Under the pieces are notes generated by a model that ran no database searches, was not told where the DNA came from, and worked only from the letters and a program-made list of their open reading frames with translations. Both the position numbers and the translations under genes were made by a program. A DNA stretch of 64,000 bases from Asterella californica (taxonomy: Eukaryota > Streptophyta > Marchantiopsida > Marchantiales > Aytoniaceae): assembly GCA_036924285.1 (NCBI GenBank), contig JAYKYS010000011.1, positions 2,666,001 through 2,730,000 of the forward strand. The letters are read 5' to 3'. Below, one piece after another: positions 23,625 through 35,003 of this stretch (the first letter of the stretch is position 1; each line of letters opens with the position of its first letter).

Positions 23625-26297
23625 AATGCATTTTAAATTATTGGATAGAAATTAAAAAATCATAAAGTATACTTTTTCTTCATTGATATTAATAATAATA
23701 TTGACTCTGGACTTTCAAGAGTTCAGAACAAATATTTTCCTCACATGACAATCTATCAACAATCAAATTTTACATTTGCATATTGATTTATTATTGATAC
23801 TTCTTTTTCATCTTTTTTGCAAATCTTTTTTTATATGATCCAATTCTCAATAGACTCTCTATATCGAAAGTCTATCGAGACTGCTTATTTTATGGACCTT
23901 TTCATCGAGAGTTCTACATGCCGCATGTTTTGCTTTCATGTCGAGTTCCACCCTCTGAATTTCAAGTAGAAGCTGATCCACGACACGACAAAGTTGAGAA
24001 TGTTCTCAAATTGAAAGAATTGTAAATATGTCTTGTCATTTAGACCTCATGTGTGAATATTTAAGGTTCTTTGATTAACCTCACCCCTCTTACTCGAACG
24101 ATGATTAATAAAACATACAACGGTTTGTAGTAACAGAGCCGAAGAGCTCAAATTATCTTACAGAGTGCTACGAGCCCTAGAAGAGTTTCTTTACATAGAG
24201 CATAGAGACATCGGGAGTCACAGAGGAGAGTAACATGAGCCGGCAGTATTAGAGAATTTATTGGAGTGAACTTCTAGCGTATTGATATCATAGATCACAT
24301 GTGGATGAGGAGAGTAATGTTCTAAACTCTTTGAATAAAGTTTGGTTTGCCTTCAATCACTATACCTTATGGCTTCAAGATTTTATTTAGAGCTCTAGAG
24401 CTTAAAACTTGTTATGGTATCGTGCTTGGTTCGGAACTCCTACCGATAATGAAAATGTTGTTCAAACTCGTTTCAAATCTTACGATCAGATGTACTTTAT
24501 GTTCCAACAAGAACCTAAAGTCTCTTAAAGACTACTCCGTTATCCAAATCTAGTCTAGCTATCTAGTCGTTATCCAGATATAGTCCAAGCGATAACTTTC
24601 ACTTAAATAGTCCTTGGAGAAAACATACTCTTTGACGATGAAGAATGGAACTAATTGTAATCAAAAGAAGTTTGTGTCTGATTACAAATTAATTAACTAC
24701 ATACAAATGATGTATTTATGATCAAACGTAATAGATGACTCTATGTCATTATTTAGAATCCATACCAAATGAAATCATGATGGATCCATATAGTATAATC
24801 CTCAATCATCTAAAGTCCAAGTATCCCAAAATAAAGATATAGATCCACAGAATAAGATACGCGACTGTGAAAGTTCATTGTGATTTTCACTATGATAAGA
24901 GAAATTTGACTAAATATGTCATAATTTATCTTTTCTTATTATATTGCAATCGCACTGAAATGGTGTCATTTGTTGTTGGTATGAGTACTCAAAACTGGCT
25001 ATAACAATGCTACCACAGTCCCATGTGAGTGTTGTATGACGGCATGATCTTAGTGTTACATGAATCCTCTTGACAAAAGCACTCGTTCCTGTAGTGTCCG
25101 CATAAAGGAGGATGGAGTCTGATAAGGTACTAATTATAACCACTAGAAGTTTATTGATAGATCAAGATCTTAGAATCTGACGGTTTCTTAGATCAATTTA
25201 AACGACAAGTTTCAATATAAATAGTATCTTCCGGCTCATTTCTAGACCTCCCGAAGTTCAGACAGACTTGCCCAAGCCCTACCTACTGCTTGTCTTCTGA
25301 GTAGCATGGCTCTCTTCACATTATAATGTCTCTTGGAGTCTCTTGACAATACGTGCACTTTTTGAACTTCACTTGTGTTTCTTTGTCTTACGGGAGATGC
25401 GCTTGTATTAACATCGTGTTGTGGACTAGAGGTTTCTTTTCATCATTAGTAGATTATTCTTGGCGAGTATGCATAGGGGACATGAGCATGGAGGGAGTTT
25501 GACAAATCGCAAGAGGTACATCACCTCCTCATTTTCCTAATCGTTTCTATTTCCGATGTGCGTCTGAAGAGTTTCAAAGTTTCATATCGCGACATGAGTT
25601 TCTGATCTCAGCAAAGCATCTCACATTGAGCAAAAGGATGTCTACATAGACAGTATACATCATGAAAGGTCCTTCTATATATTTTCTTCCTTACTCGCAT
25701 ATGTTTTTCACATTCGAGGTGTGCATATGACATGCAATCAATCTAAGATCTATAATTTATCTTTACTTGTTGGGGTTAACCTGCTCGTTTTGTGCATCTT
25801 GTATGATCGCAGGAAGTTGTGTGAATCAGCTTTGAAGATTGTCAAGTTTTCACACATACACATGTGAGGTGCACTTGCGAGAGCCTACGTCGTCAATCAA
25901 GCCCTGTCGATGATAGATGGACGTCAATGCAGTCGAGCTCGAAAGCAAGGACTAGATCATAGGTTGCATTGATGAAACTGAATAGCATTGGTGACACATG
26001 GTTGATTAGCGATGTTCAGTTACAAAAGGACGTGATTCTGCAATGTGCTAACATGAAACAATGTTTCAAAATGTTGACGGTGACATGTGAGTTTGATGTC
26101 ATCAAGAGATCAAGTTAGAATAGTATTGTCTTTTGAATCTGCAGATGATCTCGTAATGTGTATTACAGTCACTATGTGCTTCGATGCAAGAGGAGCCAAA
26201 GAAACAACAATGACTATGTACTGTCAAATTGTATGTCTACTGGTTATCACGATCAAATGTTTTTGCCGCTTGTACTAGTAGCCACAATGAAGCACGA
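23625..26297. other. No gene identified
   Basis: AT-rich, with only short chance frames on both strands. It forms the left flank of El1; the last four bases (ACGA, 26294-26297) are one half of the El1 target duplication. Confidence 0.5.
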
Positions 26298-27670
26298 TGT
26301 TGGAGTGTGATCCGTCTACCTAGGAAAGCGCCGGGCTTCTGGCCGTGGTTGTTTACTCAAGAGGTTGGCTTTCAGATCACAACAGGAGCTATAAACACTC
26401 ACACAGGAGCGTAGGATCCTCTGATATGCTCAAAAAGCGAAATTTAGGTCTCACTGGTAGTAATAGGCTTAAGCGGTGAACTTTGACACTCAAAGAGAGG
26501 AAAACTATGAAGGTTTAGACTTCTAAACTTCCCCTACATGTAAATGAGGCACTACTGAACACACACACGAAGTTTCAGCCTGAGATTGAATTCTAGCACC
26601 GAGATGTTGACAGAAAAGTTCTGAATAAGAGAATTATGGCAATTTCTGGTACCTAGACAGCTATTCAGACATAGAACAGAGAATTGGCTCAATGAATTTC
26701 AAATCTTCTCACAGTATTTGAAGTCTACAGGATGCTGAACATCCCTGTGAAGTTGGGACTCCTGAATGTACACAGAACTCCAGATCTCCTCCTCTGAAGT
26801 CGCTGCTCTAGATTAAGAGCTTTTCAGACCCCCTCTGCTTCAGCGGCCGCCCTGAATTACTCAATTACTCAAATGATACAAAACTTTTTGGACAGTCGTA
26901 GCCCTCCTGACAGTGAACGCAACCACGAAGTTTTGAAGTGATTTCCTCAATTCTGCTGCAATTGGCACCGAAAACCCCAAAATCAACAAAAGTGACGCAG
27001 TTTTGGCACAATCCGAACTTCAATTGGGCATAACTCCTTGTTTATTGATCCAAATCGAGCAAAAATTTCACTGACAGTGCTTGGCACGACGAGCTCTCTC
27101 TTCATGTGTTCTCAGATTTCGAAGATACCTCACCAATTGCTCGAACTCTCCTCTAGAGCTCTGTTTCTAAACTTAGAGTTTTACAAAAGACAAAAATGGA
27201 CCAATGGGAGTTCATAGCTCCACTTGACTGTCCTTTTGTGCCTTAAACTACCTGGTAACTTATCTACACTCATAGGCTACCACGTCAAGCCCCCTAGAGT
27301 GCCAGCGTAAAACTTAAACTACCTAAAATGACATATAGCCCTGAAAAATAACTTAAATTAGCTAGAAAGCGTGCATGGGCGACAAGTAAGTACAACCCAT
27401 GAGCTCAAACCCCTATCAGCATGGAAACCCTAAGTTATGTACATTGAACATCATAGACAAGTAAGAAGTCACTTGCACAAGCGCACAAATGCTTGAACAA
27501 GATAACTAACATACTATCAGCCTACTAGGACTCAAAATAGTATTAACACCGTATGCAAAGGTGTCAAACATATATATAAAGGACTAGAAGTAATATGAGC
27601 TAACTTCTAGAACTACCAAACCTAAGCGTCGGAGTAGAAGTCAAGCATGTAGCCGCCAAATGACGCGACA
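26298..27670 (-). repeat. El1 3' LTR
   Basis: 1373 bp, the same length as the partner at 33631-35003. Visible differences include TGTTGG versus TGTCGG at the left end, GGCCGTGG versus GGCTGTGG, TTCATGTG versus TTCCTGTG, and AAATGACG versus AAATGGCG. Confidence 0.96.
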
Positions 27671-27684
27671 TCCACCCCCTCTGA
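27671..27684 (-). other. El1 polypurine tract
   Basis: On the minus strand AGAGGGGGTGGA directly precedes the 3' LTR and would prime plus-strand DNA synthesis. The longer context GAGGATGTGCAGGTT is conserved just upstream in El2. Confidence 0.8.
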
Positions 27685-27718
27685 ACCTGCACATCCTCCG
27701 GTATGTGCCAGATCCAGA

Positions 27719-29647
27719 TCAAGACTCTTCAGCTTCAGCTTCAAATTCATCTTCAACCTCCATTGAGTCTTCAGCTTCATCCTCAGTAAGCTCTGCAATG
27801 TTCTGGTCGTCCCCTCTCCTTCTAAAGAGCTTGATTCTCTTCCCTGCGACTGGTATCTTGAGCACTGCACCATCTAACTCTCTCAAAGAGTATGTGGCAT
27901 TATCATAAACTTCTAACACCACATAAGGTCCGAACCATCTCTTGGAAAACTTTCTGATAGCGCTATGCTGATTATCAAGACTACTATCATAGACTAACAC
28001 CCAATCACCTTCCTTAACTAGTTTGGGTCGTAATCTATGCGTTCTATCAAATCTGCCTTTGTTTCTCTCTCTAGCAGTCTTTAACCTTTCCACAGCTTTG
28101 GCAACATCCTCAGGTCTTCGTTCTAACTGCTGGATCCTTAATGCAAGAAGATCCTCCGTACTTCTACCATCTTCCCATGGCAAAACATTCCAAGTAGGCA
28201 CAACCTCCTCAATCGGCATCACAGGTTTTTGCCCTAATATCAACTCTGCTGGCATGTAACCTGTAACGGTACTATGAGTTGTACGATCTGCCCACAAAGC
28301 AAATGGTAGCAGTCTAGGCCATTCATGGATCTTACCCTTGCAAGCTTTTACCAAAGCTTTGATGATTGACGGATGACCTCGTTCGCTCTTGCCATTCCCT
28401 TCAGGATTGTAAGCTGTGGTTAACGCCAACTTGATTCCCAATCGTTTGAAGAACTCAACTGCTTCGTGTGAATCCAGCTCACCCCTATCTGCAGTGATCT
28501 TTCCCACACACCCATACCTACAAATAACATCTTCAAGTAGAAAGCGACAGACACTAGCAGTGGTCTTCGTCCTCAAGGCACGGCCTTCGACTTGGTTAGA
28601 TAGATCTTCTCTAGCCAAGACTAGATACCTCATTTGTCCAAGTCCAAATGGCATAGTTACCAGATCAACTACCCATTTATAATGAATGGCTAAAGGATAA
28701 GTAGGATGTAATCCATCACGATGGCGTACATTGGAGTACATCTGGCAAGGTATACAAGATGAAACAAACTGTACTACATCCTTATACATACCCTTCCACC
28801 AATACTTTTCCTTCATCTTGGCAAATGTAGCCCAAACTCCTCTATGACTAGCCCATAAACTCTCATGGAACTCCTTGATCAGCTTCTGCTGCAATTCCAA
28901 GTCACATACCACCCGCTGCGGTATACCTCCTTGTAGCTTAGGGCGCTTCCATAGATGTCCTCCATGTAAAAAGTACCCATAAGCTGTTCTACGGATTCTC
29001 TTGAAATCTGCATCAGACCAGCCTTCTTGCCTTTCCAGTGAACTCAAATAGCGCCCAAGATCCAACCACTCGCCATCATACACAGTTTCCTCAAAAAACT
29101 CCAACGGGGCTGCAAAACAGCTTCTATCTCTTCTAGCAAGAGCACTAGAATAGAACTCTGTTCCCACATCCTCCTGATCATCTATCATTTCTTTCTCATC
29201 GTAATACCTAGCCCTTGATAACATATCTGCCACAGGATTGTCCTTCCCTGCAATATGTCTAAACTCTGGGTTCAAGGACTTGATATATGCTATCCACCTC
29301 AACATAGCAATATCTGGAGTTGTACAGCTAGTGATCATTCCCAAGAGAGGTAAACAATATGTCTCCACAACCACAGGTGCTCCTATCAAGTATTCCTTAT
29401 CACTCTTCATCGCAGTAACTACTCCCCATAGCTCTCTCTTGACCTGAGGGTAGTCTCTTTGCCGTGAACTTAATACCTTAGCACCAAAACGCACCACATA
29501 TCTATTTCCATCCTCATCGTCTTGTCCTACAGCCCATCCAATGCCAATAGGACTAGTATCAACAGTAAGGATAACAGATCTGCCCAACTCATATGTTACC
29601 TTCCGTAGAGTTGGTGGTGAAGCCAAAAGATCCTTCACTTTCGTCAC
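27719..29647 (-). CDS. pol: El1 pol, 3' part: RNase H and integrase
   Basis: Continues the frame of the reverse transcriptase after one TAA (29666-29668). The RNase H segment has TVDTS (Asp30) and KREL (Glu72), but the third acidic position reads ETYCLPL where El2 has ETDCLPL, so Asp97 is Tyr (codon 29357-29359). The integrase zinc finger is H261-X6-H268-X29-C298-X2-C301; the catalytic core has Asp328, Asp387 in ITADRGELD and Glu422 in KSERGHP. A GPY/F-type module follows (KRWFGPYVV), then an acidic tail. The 642-residue frame is otherwise open. Integrase motifs look complete; RNase H activity is doubtful. Confidence 0.93.
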   Translation of the reverse strand: MTKVKDLLASPPTLRKVTYELGRSVILTVDTSPIGIGWAVGQDDEDGNRYVVRFGAKVLSSRQRDYPQVKRELWGVVTAMKSDKEYLIGAPVVVETYCLPLLGMITSCTTPDIAMLRWIAYIKSLNPEFRHIAGKDNPVADMLSRARYYDEKEMIDDQEDVGTEFYSSALARRDRSCFAAPLEFFEETVYDGEWLDLGRYLSSLERQEGWSDADFKRIRRTAYGYFLHGGHLWKRPKLQGGIPQRVVCDLELQQKLIKEFHESLWASHRGVWATFAKMKEKYWWKGMYKDVVQFVSSCIPCQMYSNVRHRDGLHPTYPLAIHYKWVVDLVTMPFGLGQMRYLVLAREDLSNQVEGRALRTKTTASVCRFLLEDVICRYGCVGKITADRGELDSHEAVEFFKRLGIKLALTTAYNPEGNGKSERGHPSIIKALVKACKGKIHEWPRLLPFALWADRTTHSTVTGYMPAELILGQKPVMPIEEVVPTWNVLPWEDGRSTEDLLALRIQQLERRPEDVAKAVERLKTARERNKGRFDRTHRLRPKLVKEGDWVLVYDSSLDNQHSAIRKFSKRWFGPYVVLEVYDNATYSLRELDGAVLKIPVAGKRIKLFRRRGDDQNIAELTEDEAEDSMEVEDEFEAEAEES

Positions 29648-29665
29648 AGGCTCGCTTTGCTCCTC

Positions 29666-31224
29666 TTACCACTGAAATCTTTGCCCCTTCCTCAGCAGCT
29701 TGTACAATGGATCTGCTACATGTGCAAAGTGTGGAATCCATATATGATAAAACACACATGCACCCAGAAATCTTCTCACCTCAGTAACCGATCCACACGT
29801 CTCCTTCATCCTTCGGATGGCATCAACCTTGTTTGGACAAGGTTTCCGACCATAAGATCCACACAGATGTCCCACTATTAACACCTCTTGTACTCCAAAT
29901 ACAGACTTGGCTCCTGATAAAGTCAAATGAACCTCCTCCAATCGACTCATTATCTTATCACAGTCAGCTATGTGATCTGCTACAAACTTACGGCACCCCC
30001 TCTGATCTTTTACCTCATTCTTCTCCTCCTCAGCACACCCTTTGATCGGCACATCATCAAGGAATGGCATAGTTTTTTCAAGAATGAAGTCCCTCAAAAC
30101 TTTGTTCATGCCATTCATCATATGTGCTACAGAATTGGTAGCACCTTGCGGTAAAGTGCACATCCTTAGTAACCCCAAAGGTGTCCTCATTGTAGTCAAG
30201 TCTCTACTCTCAGAGGATAATTGAAACTGATCATAACCTGAATATAAGTCCCCCATGGAATAGATAGCACGACCAGCAAAAGCCTCTGCAAACTCGTCTA
30301 CAATAGGTCCTATACCCATATTCCTGATAGTCACCTTGTTAACTGGCTGCATATCTTGAATGAATCTCAAAGCTCCACTCTTCTTTGGAACAGTAAACCA
30401 TCTGCTAGAGTAGGGAGCTATAGATGGTTCCAAGATACCCATTCTAATCCTCTCATTGAGCAAGTCTATCAGCTTTGGTAGATGAGCTCTAGGCACAGGG
30501 ATAGGACGTAGATTCCAAGGCACATGCGGTATAGTAAAGATTACCATAGGTGCAATTACACTTGGATCTACACATCCTACTTCATGTGACTCAAATGCAA
30601 ACGCCTTACCATGCCTAGATAGCATCTCCCTGAAGCTCTTCTTCTCTTGCTCGGTAAGAAATCCATCACCTCCAATCCTCAGCTCCTTCAGTGTTGTTTC
30701 TGTGAACTGGTGCCCAATTCTTCTCGGTCCTCTGAGCGTCGGCTCTCGTGCAGCTTGCTCCATCTTCTTATTGTAATCGAGTGGTAAAGACAAAGCCACT
30801 GGTTTGACTTTCTTTGCCACTGACTTGTACTTGGTCTCCACATACACCTCTTGCCGATCTATAAACTTATCAATTACATCATAAAGCTCCTTGGAGCTCA
30901 CTCTCACCACTCTATCTACATCATCTATAGAACTTTCTACTATAGATTTCAACTCCCCTATAGTATCTACCAAATACCGCTCTTCAAACACTCCAGATAT
31001 GTATTCATCTCCTGCTAACTCACCACTGTTCCACAAAGACTGCTGTACATGCTTCACATGTTGTCTCTCACACCTCTTCAGATTCTCAACCTTCCTATAA
31101 CACACTGATCCACATGATGTCAACCCTAAGAAGCTAGTGGATAAAGCTTCCTGCTCTACTGGATCAGCCGAGAATCCTAGCTCTACTGTACCGTTGAAGT
31201 CTCGCTCTTCAATGGTACTCTGCC
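29666..31224 (-). CDS. pol: El1 pol, 5' part: reverse transcriptase, in the -1 frame relative to gag
   Basis: There is no ATG at its start; the frame is open back to the GGGTTTT heptamer in the gag-protease overlap, so expression by frameshifting is inferred. Counting from the TTG at 31123, RT motifs are RWFTVPKKSGALRF at about 241-254, GDLYSGYDQF (Asp292), LPQGATNS at about 324-331 and FLDD at 354-357 (FLDD for the usual YxDD). The connection domain ends in a TAA at 29666-29668 just after FQW, where El2 reads on. That stop removes RNase H and integrase unless read through or complemented in trans. Confidence 0.92.
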
Positions 31225-31231
31225 AAAACCC
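31169..31231 (-). promoter_or_regulatory. El1 -1 ribosomal frameshift signal: GGGTTTT plus H-type pseudoknot
   Basis: The heptamer (31231-31225, minus strand) sits as G GGT TTT in the gag-protease frame, the canonical X XXY YYZ phase. A 6-nt spacer follows, then stem 1 GTACCATTGAAG (31218-31207) with CTTCAACGGTAC (31199-31188), 11 of 12 pairs. The 7-nt loop contains CGAGA (31204-31200), complementary to TCTCG at 31173-31169 after a 14-nt connector. The gag stop lies within the structure and the -1 frame is open through it. Seen in sequence; function inferred. Confidence 0.85.
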
Positions 31232-33483
31232 CTAGACTCTCTAAACTCCTGAGTAATCTTAGGTAGTGGACGGTCTCTCAAGCTATCACGATTCCTCTCA
31301 TGTTCTGCAGCAACGGTCAAAAACTGAATAGCTCTTCTGCCATCTCTACTACGTATCCTATCATAAGCTGAACCATCATCCATAACTTGTGTCTCCATTC
31401 TAACAGCAGTAATGTAAGGCTGCCCTAGAATGATAGGATAGGTTGACATGTCTTGCACAAAGAAATTCTGAACATCACTGATGTCACCCACAGTTACCTT
31501 GATGTTGAGACAAGCACCATAAAGTTCTCCCCTCTGGTTGTTGGCAGCACGGATAAGCCATCCATGGTCGGTGTCTATGGGCCACCTCCCACGCTTGTAC
31601 AACTCCTTAGACATCAGATTAATCTCTGAGCCGTGATCAATCAACGCCACCACAGGTTCCTCTAGATCTCCCAGCTTCAGCAAGGTCTCTGTGGTTGCTC
31701 TTGCCCAATGGTTATGAGAGTAATGGCTCTTCTGCGATGCTTCCACCTCATCTTCAAACCTCACGTGCTGATCTGATCTTCCCTCTGATACTTGAGAGCA
31801 GTAACCAGCAATCTCATCTTCTTCATCATCCGACAGTTTGGTCCTTAGAGCATTAAGCGTAGCTGCTTCACCCAAAATCTGACGTTTCCTCTTGATGATA
31901 TCTATGATAACCTCATGGAACTCACGCTTTGCAATCCCAAGAATCTCACCCAAGGTAAACTCAACCTTCCCATTCAAGATACGATTCTCTAACACCTGCT
32001 TCAAGTCTGTAGCAATCTCAATGTCAGACTGAAGTTTATATGCAGGCATCTTACCCTTCTCCTTGCTTCTCTCCTTCTCCTTTGGTGTTGTAGGTGGTAG
32101 ATCCTCCATAGTTTCCTCCCGAGTAGGTGTTGTCTCCTGCCTTGCCTCTGGTCTAGCCCTTTCACTCCTTGTAGCAGGTCGTTTGGCTGTAGAAGCCTCA
32201 CCTGCATCCTCCCTCCTGCGTTTTTCTTCTAGTACAGCTTCATGTTGACTTCTTGCAACATAAGCATGCACTGACATAGTATCCACAGGATCATTCCATC
32301 CTGTAGCTTCTCGAATTGAGTTGCCAACCCTTCGTAGCACATCCTTGTCTAGCTCTGTTCTAGCTACGGACCGCACTACATCAGACCACAACTCAGTAGT
32401 CCCTTTCTCTCTCTCCATCTCCACTTTCACTCCACATGTAGCAGCATTCACAAGAGAAACAGCATGTGATGCTGATATCTCATTCACAAGCCTCTTCATA
32501 CCACCCTTGCCAAAGTTGGTTCCCAACATCATCCCAGTCTCTCTCAGATGGATCTTACCATCTTTGAAGAAGATCAGATCCTTCCTCAATGCATCTGAAA
32601 ACTCTCCACAATCTCTCCTTACATGGTCTAGGCTATCACACCATATACAACGATGAACAAAGCCTTCTCTCATCTGAGGTCTCTGCATAGCAGGCTGTAC
32701 ATTCTGCTCCTTCTCTTCTAACCTAGTGAGCTTAAGCTTAAGCTCCTTCATACCCTTAATCAACTCATCAAGCGGTGAGTCTTCCTCTCTAGCAATTACC
32801 AAAGCGGGCTTAGTAGGCAACTGCTTGACAGGAATTATCAGAGGTGCTGCTTCACTTACCACCACCTTGTCCCTTCTTCTCTGTCTCTTGGTCAGCAAAG
32901 AAACAGCCTCTTCGACCTCCTTCCAATCAGTCTTCAATCCTCTCTCCTCACTCTTGTCTTCCAGCAACAGCTCAAGCTTCTCCTGAATAGTCACGTCCGC
33001 TGCTTGTAGGAAAAGCTCGGTCTTCTCCACCTCTAGTGTAAGCTTCTCTGTCCTAGAAAGCTGAGCATACTGACGATCAAACTCACTTAACAGCTCATTT
33101 ACAGACAAACCTTTGTTAGGCTTCACCACCCACTCCAAGAACGTTCTCTTGGTCACCCTCTCTGAATCTTCAGTGTAGTACTCCTCCTTCAAAGCTCGCA
33201 TAAAGCTCTCCCAACTCTGTCCTTGCTGCTGCTTGAGCTCCTTCACACGCACACGAATCTCAGGGACAACAGCAAGTTCAAAGTTCTCCACCATCTCCTT
33301 CTCAGGTACCTTGTTCACCTCCATCTCCCTAGCATAATATCGCACGTACTTGGAAATATCTGTACCCTTGAACTGGTCCATCTGATGCACCACAGATTGC
33401 AACGCCTTGGTTGCTAACACCTCCTTCCTCTCTGTGCTCTGCTGCTGCTGCATAAATATGTGAAAAGCTTGGAACATCTTCAT
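31183..33483 (-). CDS. gag-pro: El1 gag-protease polyprotein
   Basis: First in-frame ATG is at 33483; the frame is open a little further upstream. The N-terminal half is a charged capsid-like region (ISKYVRYYAREMEV, ERVTKRTFLEWVV). The zinc knuckle CIWCDSLDHVRRDC fits CX2CX4HX4C. After a basic/acidic linker comes the aspartic protease with active-site block ALIDHGSEIN and later PIILGQPYITA. Asp-His-Gly replaces the usual Asp-Ser/Thr-Gly, but El2 has the same residue, so it is probably natural in this lineage. No internal stops; this protein could still be made. Confidence 0.93.
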   Translation of the reverse strand: MKMFQAFHIFMQQQQSTERKEVLATKALQSVVHQMDQFKGTDISKYVRYYAREMEVNKVPEKEMVENFELAVVPEIRVRVKELKQQQGQSWESFMRALKEEYYTEDSERVTKRTFLEWVVKPNKGLSVNELLSEFDRQYAQLSRTEKLTLEVEKTELFLQAADVTIQEKLELLLEDKSEERGLKTDWKEVEEAVSLLTKRQRRRDKVVVSEAAPLIIPVKQLPTKPALVIAREEDSPLDELIKGMKELKLKLTRLEEKEQNVQPAMQRPQMREGFVHRCIWCDSLDHVRRDCGEFSDALRKDLIFFKDGKIHLRETGMMLGTNFGKGGMKRLVNEISASHAVSLVNAATCGVKVEMEREKGTTELWSDVVRSVARTELDKDVLRRVGNSIREATGWNDPVDTMSVHAYVARSQHEAVLEEKRRREDAGEASTAKRPATRSERARPEARQETTPTREETMEDLPPTTPKEKERSKEKGKMPAYKLQSDIEIATDLKQVLENRILNGKVEFTLGEILGIAKREFHEVIIDIIKRKRQILGEAATLNALRTKLSDDEEDEIAGYCSQVSEGRSDQHVRFEDEVEASQKSHYSHNHWARATTETLLKLGDLEEPVVALIDHGSEINLMSKELYKRGRWPIDTDHGWLIRAANNQRGELYGACLNIKVTVGDISDVQNFFVQDMSTYPIILGQPYITAVRMETQVMDDGSAYDRIRSRDGRRAIQFLTVAAEHERNRDSLRDRPLPKITQEFRESRGFGRVPLKSETSTVQ

Positions 33484-33603
33484 CGTAGCAGCATCCAACT
33501 GAGCAGGTTGCTGAGCAGCAACAGCACCTCCACTTGATGATCCTTGATGGCCATGATATCTGATCCTGTAACACTCTCAAGAAAACTCCCACCCTAGGTG
33601 TTT

Positions 33604-33630
33604 CACGTCGAGTTCACCAAAAAGAGAGTA
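33604..33630 (-). other. El1 possible primer-binding site region
   Basis: On the minus strand, ten bases after the 5' LTR, TTGGTGAACTCGACGTG begins with TGG as expected for pairing with a tRNA CCA end. I cannot assign the tRNA. Confidence 0.4.
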
Positions 33631-35003
33631 TGTCGGAGTGTGATCCGTCTACCTAGGAAAGCGCCGGGCTTCTGGCTGTGGTTGTTTACTCAAGAGGTTG
33701 GCTTTCAGATCACAACAGGAGCTATAAACACTCACACAGGAGCGTAGGATCCTCTGATATGCTCAAAAAGCGAAATTTAGGTCTCACTGGTAGTAATAGG
33801 CTTAAGCGGTGAACTTTGACACTCAAAGAGAGGAAAACTATGAAGGTTTAGACTTCTAAACTTCCCCTACATGTAAATGAGGCACTACTGAACACACACA
33901 CGAAGTTTCAGCCTGAGATTGAATTCTAGCACCGAGATGTTGACAGAAAAGTTCTGAATAAGAGAATTATGGCAATTTCTGGTACCTAGACAGCTATTCA
34001 GACATAGAACAGAGAATTGGCTCAATGAATTTCAAATCTTCTCACAGTATTTGAAGTCTACAGGATGCTGAACATCCCTGTGAAGTTGGGACTCCTGAAT
34101 GTACACAGAACTCCAGATCTCCTCCTCTGAAGTCGCTGCTCTAGATTAAGAGCTTTTCAGACCCCCTCTGCTTCAGCGGCCGCCCTGAATTACTCAATTA
34201 CTCAAATGATACAAAACTTTTTGGACAGTCGTAGCCCTCCTGACAGTGAACGCAACCACGAAGTTTTGAAGTGATTTCCTCAATTCTGCTGCAATTGGCA
34301 CCGAAAACCCCAAAATCAACAAAAGTGACGCAGTTTTGGCACAATCCGAACTTCAATTGGGCATAACTCCTTGTTTATTGATCCAAATCGAGCAAAAATT
34401 TCACTGACAGTGCTTGGCACGACGAGCTCTCTCTTCCTGTGTTCTCAGATTTCGAAGATACCTCACCAATTGCTCGAACTCTCCTCTAGAGCTCTGTTTC
34501 TAAACTTAGAGTTTTACAAAAGACAAAAATGGACCAATGGGAGTTCATAGCTCCACTTGACTGTCCTTTTGTGCCTTAAACTACCTGGTAACTTATCTAC
34601 ACTCATAGGCTACCACGTCAAGCCCCCTAGAGTGCCAGCGTAAAACTTAAACTACCTAAAATGACATATAGCCCTGAAAAATAACTTAAATTAGCTAGAA
34701 AGCGTGCATGGGCGACAAGTAAGTACAACCCATGAGCTCAAACCCCTATCAGCATGGAAACCCTAAGTTATGTACATTGAACATCATAGACAAGTAAGAA
34801 GTCACTTGCACAAGCGCACAAATGCTTGAACAAGATAACTAACATACTATCAGCCTACTAGGACTCAAAATAGTATTAACACCGTATGCAAAGGTGTCAA
34901 ACATATATATAAAGGACTAGAAGTAATATGAGCTAACTTCTAGAACTACCAAACCTAAGCGTCGGAGTAGAAGTCAAGCATGTAGCCGCCAAATGGCGCG
35001 ACA
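33631..35003 (-). repeat. El1 5' LTR
   Basis: 1373 bp. In the element's own sense it starts TGTCGCGCCATTTGG and ends CTCCGACA. Flanked outside by ACGA (35004-35007). Confidence 0.96.

Larger units (their letters stand above)
26298..35003 (-). mobile_element. El1: complete Ty3/gypsy LTR retrotransposon, 8706 bp
   Basis: Two 1373-bp LTRs (26298-27670 and 33631-35003) begin and end TGT...ACA and are flanked by ACGA on both sides (26294-26297, 35004-35007). By eye they differ at about four positions, so insertion was recent. The coding strand is minus: gag-protease, then reverse transcriptase, RNase H and integrase, then a polypurine tract. Integrase lies after reverse transcriptase, as in Ty3/gypsy. 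No chromodomain was seen. Pol is interrupted by one TAA and has lost an RNase H acidic residue, so this copy is probably not autonomous. Confidence 0.96.

Noticed and set aside
26298..27670. LTR copies at 26.3 and 33.6 kb as a segmental duplication
   Set aside because: Terminal TG...CA, flanking 4-bp duplication, polypurine tract and intervening gag-pol show they are LTRs.
32001..33592. Other-frame ORFs opposite or inside gag of El1
   Set aside because: Shadows of the long gag-protease frame with no motifs of their own.
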